Of a stretch of 64,000 nt of DNA, positions 8,665 through 17,066 are shown piece after piece. The notes under the pieces were generated by a model, which was given only the letters and a program-made list of their open reading frames with translations, was not told where the DNA came from and made no database searches. Source of the DNA: UBA1181 sp045113275 (GTDB taxonomy: Bacteria > Bacteroidota > Bacteroidia > Bacteroidales > Paludibacteraceae). Made by a program: the position numbers and the translations under genes. The DNA is taken from the NCBI GenBank assembly GCA_045113275.1, contig JBGUIU010000300.1, positions 1 through 64,000 on the forward strand, written 5' to 3'. Each line of letters starts with the position of its first letter. The stretch's first letter is position 1.

Positions 8665-9722
8665 GATCGTAGAAGTGTGATGGAATAATCTATTTTCTTA
8701 AAGTGGTTGACAACTAATATATTGGTTGGCTTGTGATTCTCTGTTGAATCCTCTTGCAATAGGAGATGTGTAGGGATCTGTTGCTGGTGGAGGCAGGTGG
8801 CTCCAACATAAACACCTATTGCCGACATGGTGAATGATTCTCCGAAGAGATGCTTATAGATGACCTTTTGTGCATGAGGCACAAGAAGATTGCTTATTCT
8901 GTTATACTCTTCATCATTTTCAATGTCCCCATTATGACCAAGGACTACAGTGTCTATGTCGCTTAATGTTAATTGATAAGAGGCAAGAAAACGGGTTGCC
9001 CTCTCGATCAGCTCCTTGTCAGAAGGAGTATGGAGTAGTTCAATGTCGCCTATCTCGCATAAGGTGTCTTCCGTCTTTTTATCGGTGAGTAGGATGCTAA
9101 CACTGTTTTCACCAGCGAAACTTCCGGCGGAGTTAGCATGCTTGACATCGTCTGTTGTACAGATACTTTTTTTCCAGTATCCTGTATGGTCAAATAGTTT
9201 AAAGTAGGCATCTGACATCTCGTCTGATGCGTTTACTAAAACAGAATGGACTTCGTTTAGCTTAAATTTCAGGAGCGCATTCATCAAGGCGCTATCAAAA
9301 GAAAGGCCTCTGTGAGAGAATGTGATGTTGTATCCATGGCACTGAAAGGCAATGGCTATTTGAGAACCAATGGTGTTGTGCGTGGATTGTATGAAATTGG
9401 TAGGAGAGAGGCTTTGTTCATTGTTTTCTAACATTGAAGTCAGGAACTTCTCTGTGTTCTCAATGCAGCCTAATCCTGATCCGGTGAATATACCGTCTAA
9501 TTGGGATCTTTGCTCTTCCTTTACACAGCCAAAAGCCGATGTAAGCGCACATTTTAGTAATGTTCCCATACGTCTGGATGTGGCAGGAGAGAGGAATTGT
9601 TTGAAGTCGGGACAAATGAATCGGCAATGTCTTTGAGTTGGATATATAGGAGTTCTCATCCACTCGTCGGTAAGAGGAGATTGGATGGAGATTTGCGTTA
9701 TTTTTTCTATGTATATGCTCAT
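8658..9722 (-). CDS. Ketosynthase-like protein lacking the catalytic Cys (chain-length-factor candidate)
   Basis: About 354 residues with the thiolase/ketosynthase plan: FTGSGLGCIENT, then THNTIGSQIAIAFQ, then the position normally holding the nucleophile reads SHRGLSFDSAL, with no Cys. The two catalytic-His regions also look altered (VVLGHNGD in place of HGTGT, HLFGESF in place of KxxxGH). It is therefore predicted to be non-catalytic and to pair with the neighbouring ketosynthase as a chain-length factor, as described for aryl polyene synthases (KS-CLF pair). The long reading frame begins at 9749, but the ATG at 9722 overlaps the upstream stop as ATGA (9719-9722) and is preferred; this is the junction style used elsewhere in the operon. 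Confidence 0.82.
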   Translation of the reverse strand: MSIYIEKITQISIQSPLTDEWMRTPIYPTQRHCRFICPDFKQFLSPATSRRMGTLLKCALTSAFGCVKEEQRSQLDGIFTGSGLGCIENTEKFLTSMLENNEQSLSPTNFIQSTHNTIGSQIAIAFQCHGYNITFSHRGLSFDSALMNALLKFKLNEVHSVLVNASDEMSDAYFKLFDHTGYWKKSICTTDDVKHANSAGSFAGENSVSILLTDKKTEDTLCEIGDIELLHTPSDKELIERATRFLASYQLTLSDIDTVVLGHNGDIENDEEYNRISNLLVPHAQKVIYKHLFGESFTMSAIGVYVGATCLHQQQIPTHLLLQEDSTENHKPTNILVVNHFKKIDYSITLLRSC

Positions 9723-10915
9723 GAGACCTGATATTTTGAGAAAATACAAGATGAATCATTGCCTCCGAAACCAAAGGAGTTGGTCATTATTGTGTTTAAC
9801 TGTTTCTTTGTCGTGTGAACAATCGGTTTCAGTCCTGTTTCTGCTATAGGTTCGGTGAACCCAATGTTTGCTGGCATGAAATTGTTTAGAAGGGCAATGA
9901 TAGAGATAACAGACTCTACAGCCCCTGCAGCACTGGTAGTGTGCCCTGTGTATGACTTGGTGGAAGAAAATGGAGGCATGTTCTCTCCAAATATTCTTTT
10001 GAGTGCTATGCTTTCGTGGAGGTCATTGTCTTCTGTCCCTGTTCCATGCGCATTGATATAATCAATATCGGATGCCTTCAGTCCTGCGTTTTGTAATGCT
10101 TTTGACATGGCAAGGTAAGCCCCAGTGCTTTCTGCAGATGTGGCTGTTTGATGAAATGCGTCACATGTATTTGCGTATCCAGCGAGTTCACAAAGGATGT
10201 GAGCTCCTCTTTTCTTTGCATTGGATTCTTTCTCGATGACAAGAAATGCGGCTCCTTCTCCTAGGTTGAGGCCATGATTATCCTTGTCAAATGGGCGACA
10301 AGCTTCATGCTCAAGAATCATAAGAGAATTGAATCCGTTGAGGTGAAATTTACTCAGCGATTCAGTTCCACCGACGATGGCGGCCTCTACTTTCCCTGCT
10401 TTGATGAGATCTGCTCCTAAGATGATGGAATTGGCAGCAGATGAACAGGCGGTTGATATGGTAGTCATGAACGAAAAGTGTCCAAACAGTTGTCCCACTT
10501 GTTCTGTTCCGGCACCGCAATCGTGAGCAGTGATGTATTCGGTATGTTTGCCATTGAAAAACTCATTGTAGTAGAGTTCACTTTTCTCCATGCCGCCGAC
10601 GGTTGTGCCATTGATAAAGGCTGTGTTGCTACTGTCGGTTATACCGGATGTCTGTAGTGCCTCTTTTAATGCAGTCATGGCTAGTAACGGTGTTCTTGTG
10701 ACAATATAATCACCATCGATACCCAAATGCTTACGAAGCTCGTCATCACTTTCTTTGACTTCTCCACATGGAATATCTGTGTGTTCTGTCTGTAAATGAA
10801 GCACCTTACCGATGGATCTCTCTTCTTTTAACAGAGCCTCTTTCGTTTTGCCAACTCCGATGCCTAGGCTGGAGATGATGCCGAAACCTGTGACTACAAT
10901 CTTTTCTGCCATCAA
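9719..10915 (-). CDS. Beta-ketoacyl-ACP synthase (KAS I/II type)
   Basis: 398 residues with a full condensing-enzyme triad: Cys in STACSSAANS, His in NAHGTGTEDND and His in KSYTGHTTSAAGAVE. The N-terminus VVTGFGIISSLGIG and EGAAFLVIE and SFGFGGNDSS near the C-terminus are standard for FabF/FabB-like enzymes. Here it probably elongates the polyene chain on ACP, together with the Cys-less ketosynthase-like protein translated immediately after it (4-base stop/start overlap). It is one of three catalytic ketosynthases in the operon; sequence alone does not say which one does the first condensation. The ACP gene ends upstream with a three-base gap. Confidence 0.93.
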   Translation of the reverse strand: MMAEKIVVTGFGIISSLGIGVGKTKEALLKEERSIGKVLHLQTEHTDIPCGEVKESDDELRKHLGIDGDYIVTRTPLLAMTALKEALQTSGITDSSNTAFINGTTVGGMEKSELYYNEFFNGKHTEYITAHDCGAGTEQVGQLFGHFSFMTTISTACSSAANSIILGADLIKAGKVEAAIVGGTESLSKFHLNGFNSLMILEHEACRPFDKDNHGLNLGEGAAFLVIEKESNAKKRGAHILCELAGYANTCDAFHQTATSAESTGAYLAMSKALQNAGLKASDIDYINAHGTGTEDNDLHESIALKRIFGENMPPFSSTKSYTGHTTSAAGAVESVISIIALLNNFMPANIGFTEPIAETGLKPIVHTTKKQLNTIMTNSFGFGGNDSSCIFSKYQVS

Positions 10916-10918
10916 GAC

Positions 10919-11179
10919 TTATTTCGTTCTGTTTTTTGAAATGTAATCTGCCATGATCTCAATGGATTTAAAGATTTCTTTTCCCTCGCTGGCATTTTTA
11001 AGTTTAATACCGTAGTTCTTTTCCATCAAGACGATCAATTCCAAAGCATCGATAGAATCTAATCCTAACCCTTCTCCGAAAAGAGGTGCACTAGCATCGA
11101 TGTCTTCTGGCTTCATTTCCTCTAAGTTGAGTACCTCTATTATTTCTTCTTTTAATTCTTGTACTAATGTTTTATCCAT
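10919..11179 (-). CDS. Acyl carrier protein
   Basis: 86-residue acidic helical protein with the phosphopantetheine site GLGLDSIDALEL, where the Ser of DSI carries the prosthetic group. It sits directly before a ketosynthase gene and after the half-length ketosynthase-like gene, so it is expected to carry the growing polyene chain. The operon has a second, sequence-distinct ACP at 16737-16994; two ACPs are also found in characterised aryl-polyene clusters, one of which can be dedicated to the starter or to the finished chain. The division of labour is not readable here. Confidence 0.93.
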   Translation of the reverse strand: MDKTLVQELKEEIIEVLNLEEMKPEDIDASAPLFGEGLGLDSIDALELIVLMEKNYGIKLKNASEGKEIFKSIEIMADYISKNRTK

Positions 11180-11187
11180 GTCGTTGA

Positions 11188-11838
11188 TTATTTATGCGGT
11201 TGCAAAGGTATAAAAAAATATTTTTCTATGTTTGTTTTATTCCATGAAGTAAGAGCCCCGTCAGACTCTCGATCGACTAGGAATAAAAGGACATCACATT
11301 GGTCGTTTAAATATTCAACCCATCCGATGAGGAGATGATTGATTCCTTTCTCCTTCGAAAGTCCGATGGAAGCGTTCTCTATTAGAACATCCGCATCAAA
11401 CTTTTCCATGATATAGGAACAGGACTCTCCCATGATCTTGTTGCGTATGGCAATCTCTCCAGTCACGATGTTGGATAGTGTATATACAAACACGGAAGGA
11501 CTAGGGAAGTAATTATTGGGATCATTGATTGTCTCTTGATAGAGCTGATCATTGTCCAAAGAAGAGGATCTGTTGAACAAAAGAACCGACCAGTCTCTTT
11601 TCTCTTCTTCCGGATGAATCCCCGTTTCTTTAAAGATAAGTTCTGTGGCAAGAAATCCTGCTTTGCAGAGATTGTCCATTTTGAAAAACTTCGGATATTG
11701 TATGCCTAATGTCCGGTATATACATGTTAACCATGTACTATTCTCCTCTTGGTTGATTGCCAAAGGGGTGCCGTTGACGAACACTTCGGTTGACGTGATC
11801 CGTATGGCACGTTGGATGTATAGTTCATCGTTTTTCAT
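11188..11838 (-). CDS. Half-length ketosynthase-like protein
   Basis: 216 residues with features of the N-terminal half of a ketosynthase: a DWSVLLFNRSSSLDNDQLY stretch like the KS alpha/beta core, then FPSPSVFVYTLSNIVTGEIAI, which corresponds to the SPxxFxxxxxNxxxGxxAI segment just before the nucleophile. The place where Cys is expected reads KFDADVLIENA, so no active-site Cys, and the C-terminal half with both catalytic His is missing. This matches the 'Ketoacyl-synt_2' type protein (PF13723-like) found in aryl-polyene clusters, where a short CLF (ApeC) pairs with a full-length KS. It is the better size match for ApeC, whereas the 354-residue Cys-less protein is a second candidate. No transmembrane segments. 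Confidence 0.65.
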   Translation of the reverse strand: MKNDELYIQRAIRITSTEVFVNGTPLAINQEENSTWLTCIYRTLGIQYPKFFKMDNLCKAGFLATELIFKETGIHPEEEKRDWSVLLFNRSSSLDNDQLYQETINDPNNYFPSPSVFVYTLSNIVTGEIAIRNKIMGESCSYIMEKFDADVLIENASIGLSKEKGINHLLIGWVEYLNDQCDVLLFLVDRESDGALTSWNKTNIEKYFFIPLQPHK

Positions 11839-11843
11839 ATTGC

Positions 11844-12479
11844 CTATTTCTTAAATGTTACCTTTACTGTTTTATAGCCTAATGCGGTGAATAGACTCTT
11901 GAACGTCTCCTTCGCATTCTCCTCAGCCATTTTTATGTTCTCCTTTTGTAATGCTTTCGCTTTTAATCTTTTTTTCGCGTTCTGATACATCTTCTCTTTT
12001 ACAGTGGCACTGATCGATCCCTTCTCGTAGAATGTCCTCGTCCGTGTGTCATCGATGATCTCTTTGTCTAGAAGCTCGATGGGCGGAAGCGTTATGGTTG
12101 CTTTGGTATCGGTGAGCACAATCCAGCTTTTGTTGGCTTTTTTTGTGTTGATGCCTAGATGTGCTGTGCCGCTGAATATTTTTGCCGACTGACTTTCAGA
12201 GAGCTTCTTTGAAACGAAGGTGTCAACCAGCTCCTCTAGATGAAGCGTTAAGAATTCCCACTCTTCAATTTCTTTGATAGAGGTGATGCAATCTGTTGTA
12301 GGATCAATCTTTGCTTTGTCATCAGATTGATCGGAATCACGCAGAAATATAAAATAGATAGCGAGCCCCACCGCAAGGATGATCCATAGCCACGGACTTC
12401 TAATCATTTCGTCTGTGATATATTCTTTCCCTTTCGATGTACTCTTTCGTGAGGATGTTTTCTTTTTTAAGATAGCCAT
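11844..12479 (-). CDS. DUF4230 membrane-anchored protein
   Basis: 211 residues: a basic, Ser/Lys-rich N-terminus, one transmembrane helix (WLWIILAVGLAIYFIFL, about residues 30-46), then a domain outside the membrane with ATITLPPIELLDKEIIDD, where the phrase 'xITLPxxxLL' and the following helix-rich end (FKSLFTALGYKTVKVTF) are typical of DUF4230. The adjoining gene encodes a lipoprotein of the same family (similar ITLPNPQIVL and LLPILTAAGYKQENITISF), so the pair looks like a tandem duplication. DUF4230 function is not known to me; location in a pigment operon suggests a role in moving or inserting the product across the envelope, which is inference only. Confidence 0.75.
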   Translation of the reverse strand: MAILKKKTSSRKSTSKGKEYITDEMIRSPWLWIILAVGLAIYFIFLRDSDQSDDKAKIDPTTDCITSIKEIEEWEFLTLHLEELVDTFVSKKLSESQSAKIFSGTAHLGINTKKANKSWIVLTDTKATITLPPIELLDKEIIDDTRTRTFYEKGSISATVKEKMYQNAKKRLKAKALQKENIKMAEENAKETFKSLFTALGYKTVKVTFKK

Positions 12480-12483
12480 GACT

Positions 12484-13143
12484 CTATTCGTTTTCTATTA
12501 GGATCAGTTTTTGTAATATATCTTTATTGTGAATATTTTGTTCGATTTCATCGGTGAATGAGATCGTGATATTTTCTTGCTTGTATCCTGCTGCCGTCAA
12601 AATTGGGAGCAATGTTTTATAGGCTGATATTCGACTTCTGTCTAAGATGTCGCTGTTGACCATGCTGGCTAATATGCTGGCTCTGCCTTGTGCCGTGAAT
12701 TTCTCTATTTCCTCGGAGGTGAATCTGGAACGGTTCCACGACAAATATTGTTTCTCGTTCTTATAATCGATTTTGGAAGAAGAGAGTACAATCTGCGGAT
12801 TGGGTAATGTAATCTTTAGTTGCTCCCCCTGTATATCTATGTTGCTTGAATTGAATGAGGAGAAATCGATATATGCTTTGATTGTAGCATCAATAGGGAC
12901 AATCAGTTTCCGTTCGCCTGGTATGGGAATGGATATCTTTTCTGAGAAGATCGAACCTTCGATTGCATGAAGGTCTTCGTAGGTAAGCAGTTTGTGAACG
13001 TTGTACTGAACCGTGTTTAGTTTGGCACAGTTGACGATTTGAGAAATCATCACCTCGTCCCCTTTCTTCTTTCCATCAGAGCAGCTGTAGCATAGAAAGA
13101 GGGAAAACAGTAGTATAAACTTATATAGAGGTCGAGTATTCAT
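12484..13143 (-). CDS. DUF4230 lipoprotein
   Basis: 219 residues with a lipoprotein signal peptide (YKFILLFSLFLCYSC, Cys about residue 20) and no further transmembrane segment. The body has KLIVPIDATIKAYIDF, then LKITLPNPQIVLSSSKIDY and a helical C-terminus ending ITISFTDEIEQN, the DUF4230 pattern. It is a paralogue of the next gene downstream (11844-12479), which is anchored by a transmembrane helix instead; together they could form an envelope pair. Spacing is four bases to that gene and six bases from the preceding ketosynthase gene, so co-expression with pigment synthesis is likely. Function unknown. Confidence 0.75.
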   Translation of the reverse strand: MNTRPLYKFILLFSLFLCYSCSDGKKKGDEVMISQIVNCAKLNTVQYNVHKLLTYEDLHAIEGSIFSEKISIPIPGERKLIVPIDATIKAYIDFSSFNSSNIDIQGEQLKITLPNPQIVLSSSKIDYKNEKQYLSWNRSRFTSEEIEKFTAQGRASILASMVNSDILDRSRISAYKTLLPILTAAGYKQENITISFTDEIEQNIHNKDILQKLILIENE

Positions 13144-13149
13144 GGTTGT

Positions 13150-14292
13150 TTATATTAGTCCGTAAATAATTGCAGCATTGCTGCCTCCAAATCCTGATAT
13201 GATTTTTAAGAACGCATCTCCTTCAATCTCTCGGAATGAGGTGTTTACTGTCATCTCCTTGACCACTCCTTTGATTTCATGTCCTATTGTGGGAAAGAGA
13301 TGTTTCATCTTTAATTCATGACATGAGATGATACATTCGAGGATTCCTGCAGCCCCTAATGTATGTCCGAAATATCCTTTTAGGCTATTTGTATATATGT
13401 CGCTGAGTTGACTTCTGCTGATGGCCCATGATTCCATGTCGTCATTATAAGGGGTGGCTGTTCCATGGGCACTGATGAAGGCTAGTTTGTAGTCTCTCGT
13501 CTTCGCCTGATTCATAGCAGCTGTGATGGCATTGAACAATCCTTCGCCTGTGCGCGATGGACCTGAAATATGGTTGGCATCGTTTCGATTGCCTGTTCCT
13601 AATATGGCGCATTTCCCTGATGGAATCGTGTTATTTTGTTCCAACACCATTGTGGCGGCCGCCTCTCCTATGTTTAATCCTTTTCGGTTGGCATCAAAAG
13701 GTTTGCAACGTTCTGTGGATAGTGCTTTGAATGATTGGAATCCTGAGATGACAAATTTACTAAGGATATCGGCACCGATGACTACCGCGTATCTGTACCC
13801 TTTTAATTCCATCATCTCTTTGGCATAGATCTGAGCTGCCACACCAGAGGTGCAGGCGTTGCTGACAACCATCACGGGATTAGGATTCTGAAAGAACTGC
13901 CCGATCAGCTCGGCAGATACCCCCATGTTGATACGGTTTTTGTCGTATCCATCGGCATTTTCCAATAGATGAATGTTCCCTTTGGTGGATGAGACTACGA
14001 ATAACACATCAGATGCTTTTGCATCTATGTTGGCAAGCTGAATAGCATCATAAGCTGATAAGATAGCTAATTTCTCAAATCTTGTATATCGAGTCTTCCT
14101 CTGTGAGTCAATCTTTTGAAATCGATTCTCTATCTCGTCCCAATCAAGGAATGCACCAAAGTAGGGTTCGGGCAAATCAAAAACATGATGATGCAATTGG
14201 CTTTTGAGTTTCCCTTCTTTCATGGAAGAAAGATTTTCTTCGGTGGTGTAGCCTAGAGGAGAAATGATGTTGTCGCTGATTACGTATATCAT
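13150..14292 (-). CDS. Beta-ketoacyl-ACP synthase
   Basis: 380 residues with the catalytic triad Cys (VSNACTSGVAAQ), His (SAHGTATPYND) and His (GYFGHTLGAAGILE). NRKGLNIGEAAATMVLE and SGFGGSNAAIIYG are family landmarks. The N-terminus (YVISDNIISPLGYTTEE) is slightly shorter and more divergent than that of housekeeping FabF, as is usual for aryl-polyene/flexirubin ketosynthases. It stands between a dehydratase gene and the DUF4230 lipoprotein gene. It could be the starter-condensing ketosynthase (ApeR-like) or a second elongating one; this is not decidable from motifs. Junctions to neighbours are only about six bases. Confidence 0.92.
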   Translation of the reverse strand: MIYVISDNIISPLGYTTEENLSSMKEGKLKSQLHHHVFDLPEPYFGAFLDWDEIENRFQKIDSQRKTRYTRFEKLAILSAYDAIQLANIDAKASDVLFVVSSTKGNIHLLENADGYDKNRINMGVSAELIGQFFQNPNPVMVVSNACTSGVAAQIYAKEMMELKGYRYAVVIGADILSKFVISGFQSFKALSTERCKPFDANRKGLNIGEAAATMVLEQNNTIPSGKCAILGTGNRNDANHISGPSRTGEGLFNAITAAMNQAKTRDYKLAFISAHGTATPYNDDMESWAISRSQLSDIYTNSLKGYFGHTLGAAGILECIISCHELKMKHLFPTIGHEIKGVVKEMTVNTSFREIEGDAFLKIISGFGGSNAAIIYGLI

Positions 14293-14297
14293 AGATG

Positions 14298-14726
14298 TTA
14301 GTTTATTTTATCCGTTAGTATTACTCGAAATTCGCCAGCCGCAATTTCTTCTTCACCAATCGTCATGGTTGCATCATAGATTGATACATCTCCATAGTTC
14401 TCTTTCTCTGTCACATGCGTGATTACCAAATCACCGACCCTTGGATAACGCTTGATATCCAGTGCTTTTATTTGAGCTACCATGCCAATGCGTATGTATT
14501 GTGCATTCCGAATATGGATTTCAATGTATCCAATATGTGTCGCACAGGTCTGTGCAATGTTTTCCAATAATCCGGATTCAGACAGCTCACCGTCGTGTAC
14601 CATGATGTTTTGACTTAACACATTGAATTCTGTCTGACACTCCTGGATAGATACAGATTGGATCTTATCTACCATGATGAATGGTCGTTTCTGAGGAAGA
14701 TAGAAATCAATAGGATGTAGTTCCAT
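14298..14726 (-). CDS. ApeP-like 3-hydroxyacyl-ACP dehydratase (hot-dog fold)
   Basis: 142 residues. The start HPIDFYLPQKRPFIMVDKI matches the 'YLPHRPPMLLLD' opening of the ApeP/FabZ-like cluster dehydratases, and VHDGELSESGLLENIAQTCATHIGY contains the active-site helix with the catalytic Glu. It would dehydrate 3-hydroxyacyl-ACP and, together with the FabZ-like protein at 7950-8306, probably provides the pair of dehydratases (ApeI/ApeP) described for aryl polyene synthesis. The preceding methyltransferase gene ends ten bases upstream. The fold is secure; the exact pairing with the other dehydratase is inference. Confidence 0.82.
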   Translation of the reverse strand: MELHPIDFYLPQKRPFIMVDKIQSVSIQECQTEFNVLSQNIMVHDGELSESGLLENIAQTCATHIGYIEIHIRNAQYIRIGMVAQIKALDIKRYPRVGDLVITHVTEKENYGDVSIYDATMTIGEEEIAAGEFRVILTDKIN

Positions 14727-14736
14727 GCTGAAATTG

Positions 14737-15822
14737 TTATGCTTTTGTACATTCGATAAGACTATGTCCCATGCCTAAGCCATCATGGATCTTGCTGATT
14801 TTCAATCCAGCTTGTTCTATGTAACGGAACAAATCATGGGAGTAGAACATCTTACTGTTACCATTGGCCATCGCTGTGAAATATATGCTGATCTGGGCAA
14901 GACAGTAGGAGGCTGTTTCGAATTGTTGTCTGTCCCATAGTGTCTCCATGATGAATAGTTTGGATTGATTCGACATGCTATGAGCTGCTCTGCTTAGTAT
15001 GCTGATGACCTCTTCTTCACTGAAGCAATCGAGGAACTGACTCATCCAAATGATATCGTAGTTGGATGGGAGTGAGACGTTCGGATCCAATAGATTAGCG
15101 CCCAACTCATGGATGCGGTCGTTCCCTGCCACATCCTTTGTCGTTTCACGCATTAGTTTTAATTGTTGAGGCAGGTCCATGATGGTAACTTCCACATCTT
15201 TCTTGAAGGTCACGCATTCCGTGGCAAAGCGACCTGTGTTCCCTCCAACATCCAATAATGTCATCTTTCCATCATGAAAGATGATCTTCATCGCTTCTTG
15301 AAAAGAACACAGAGAGTAGTAGTGGTCAAAGTCGAACCAGCTTTTTTGCGTGTCCTTAGGTAATTCAGACAATCCTTCGTAGATGGTTGGCCAGTTGCCA
15401 AATACTTTTAGACCTTCCGGTTTTCCCTCTTTTATTGCCTCTTCTAAGTGAAATAATCCAAGGTAATTGACATCATGGTTGAAATTAAGATTGATGCGGG
15501 CTATCTCATCGTTCAATAAGAACCATCCCGCTTTGGATATAAAATAGCGTTCCTCTTTTAATAGGATTGTTCCAATGGTAAGCGATGATTCCAGCAAGCA
15601 TTGTAATCCGTACCGAGAGATCTCTATGTTTTGGGCTATTTCATCGAATGATAATCCTTTTTTGTTGTTGTCCAGTAGTTGCAGAATGCCAAATTTCAGC
15701 ATTAATCTAGAAACTTGAAATACGACCGGGCCAAATGCTATCTCTTGAGCCAGACGTTGCGCTTGAATCGCCGTCAGTCGTTCTTTTGCATACATTTCTT
15801 TTTGAGGAGAATTTAATTTCAT
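14737..15822 (-). CDS. SAM-dependent O-methyltransferase (family 2, small-molecule type)
   Basis: About 361 residues: an N-terminal winged-helix dimerisation region (ISRYGLQCLLESSLTIGTI), then a Rossmann domain with motif I LLDVGGNTGRFATEC, a second acidic strand end TIMDLP, and WMSQFLDCFSEEEV. This is the layout of O-methyltransferase family 2 (PF00891-like). It may methylate the phenolic head group of the polyene; C-methylation is less likely for this family. The frame is open from 15849, but the ATG at 15822 overlaps the acyltransferase stop as ATGA (15819-15822) and gives a normal N-terminus, so it is used here. Confidence 0.87.
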   Translation of the reverse strand: MKLNSPQKEMYAKERLTAIQAQRLAQEIAFGPVVFQVSRLMLKFGILQLLDNNKKGLSFDEIAQNIEISRYGLQCLLESSLTIGTILLKEERYFISKAGWFLLNDEIARINLNFNHDVNYLGLFHLEEAIKEGKPEGLKVFGNWPTIYEGLSELPKDTQKSWFDFDHYYSLCSFQEAMKIIFHDGKMTLLDVGGNTGRFATECVTFKKDVEVTIMDLPQQLKLMRETTKDVAGNDRIHELGANLLDPNVSLPSNYDIIWMSQFLDCFSEEEVISILSRAAHSMSNQSKLFIMETLWDRQQFETASYCLAQISIYFTAMANGNSKMFYSHDLFRYIEQAGLKISKIHDGLGMGHSLIECTKA

Positions 15823-16733
15823 ACTGTTTCGTTGTTTGATTCTTTCCAATAAGGGAAGAAGTTAAACCATTGAGTAGGGTATTTTATGATTATCTTTTCT
15901 AATATCTGGGTGTAGTCAGAGGCCATGGCGATGGCTTTCTGCGTGGAGTTAGGTAACTCATCGTGAGAAGGGATGCGACACTCGTAAGTCTTGTAATGCG
16001 TATTCTTCTCTTTCATGATGAATAACGTGTACATGGGAACATCCAATTGAGCCGCCAACCGGAATGGACCGATGGGGAGCTCTGCCTCTTCGCCTAATAG
16101 CTGACAGATGGTGTTTTTGGTGCTTCCAAACATACGATCGCACGGAATAACCACGATCTCACCATTGTCTAGGGCTTCTTTTATGATAAAGAGATGAGAC
16201 ATATCTTGTTTGACAGGAATCAGATTGATGTTTACTTCATCAAAGGCTTCGTCCCGTTTCTTCTGAAAATCAGCTCGTTCGCCTCCAAATATGATGGTGT
16301 TGATTTTCTTCTCAGCATGAGGTATGCACAAGCCTGCCAGCTCGAGATTCCCCACATGTGCGCTTGCGATGATAAATCCTTTTTCTTGTTTCATTTGGTG
16401 GTGAATGACCTCATCCGCATCAATATCAATGTCGAATTGCTTCTTGTTGCCAGCCAGTAGAGCAAACTTGTCTAGCACAACTTCACCGAATAATATATGA
16501 TTTCGAAACGTACACCATGCGGACTTGAGGGCGGAGAAGTGTTGCTTCTCACGAAAATAGTGATAAGCTGCATTCCGTCCTTTTGATGCGAAAATAAGGT
16601 AAAAAGGGATGACTAAATAGAGTATTGGATACAAAAAACGAACCGGTACACGTTTAAGGAAATGAAGCAGAAACTTTTGCCCGAATTGTCCTCCTCCAGT
16701 TTTACCTTCCCATTTCTTCTCTTTCGTCTCCAT
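15819..16733 (-). CDS. LpxL-like lipid A/phospholipid acyltransferase
   Basis: 304 residues with one N-terminal membrane segment (VRFLYPILYLVIPFYLIFAS) and the HX4E motif in ASAHVGNLELAG that marks the LpxL/HtrB family. VIPCDRMFG and GPFRLAAQLDVPMY are further conserved blocks of this family. It acts at the inner membrane. In aryl-polyene clusters such an enzyme is thought to transfer an acyl chain to or from the lipid part of the product; a free-standing role in lipid A is less likely here because it is embedded between the ACP and methyltransferase genes, overlapping the latter by four bases. Acceptor and donor cannot be read from the sequence. Confidence 0.85.
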   Translation of the reverse strand: METKEKKWEGKTGGGQFGQKFLLHFLKRVPVRFLYPILYLVIPFYLIFASKGRNAAYHYFREKQHFSALKSAWCTFRNHILFGEVVLDKFALLAGNKKQFDIDIDADEVIHHQMKQEKGFIIASAHVGNLELAGLCIPHAEKKINTIIFGGERADFQKKRDEAFDEVNINLIPVKQDMSHLFIIKEALDNGEIVVIPCDRMFGSTKNTICQLLGEEAELPIGPFRLAAQLDVPMYTLFIMKEKNTHYKTYECRIPSHDELPNSTQKAIAMASDYTQILEKIIIKYPTQWFNFFPYWKESNNETV

Positions 16734-16736
16734 GCG

Positions 16737-16994
16737 TTATTCCTTTGAGGCAGCAGATAAACGATTGGATATGAATGAATAGAATTCCCCTAATGTTTGA
16801 ATGGAACTCATTTCGTTGGCTGTGATCTTAAACTTGAATTGTTTTTCCACCTCCACTGCAATGTCCACAAAATCTAGGCTGTCGATTTTGAGATCATCTT
16901 TCAGTTTAGCTGTCTCTTTGAGTTGCTCTTCCTCTATTTCAAATTCGTCCGAAAGAAAATCATTGATAATTTTTTTGATTTCTGTTATGTCCAT
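16737..16994 (-). CDS. Acyl carrier protein
   Basis: 85 residues, acidic, with the phosphopantetheine attachment motif LKIDSLDFVDIA (Ser of DSL). It is more divergent from the housekeeping ACP than the other ACP of the operon and is read directly before the LpxL-like acyltransferase gene (three-base gap), which could be its partner. A 72-base gap separates it from the ketosynthase gene upstream. In characterised systems two ACPs serve initiation and elongation; the split here is unknown. Confidence 0.93.
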   Translation of the reverse strand: MDITEIKKIINDFLSDEFEIEEEQLKETAKLKDDLKIDSLDFVDIAVEVEKQFKFKITANEMSSIQTLGEFYSFISNRLSAASKE

Positions 16995-17066
16995 TTTGTT
17001 ACGTTTATTGTTATCGAAAATCTTTTTTGTAAAAATAAATATAAATAGATGAAAAACAAATGGAAA

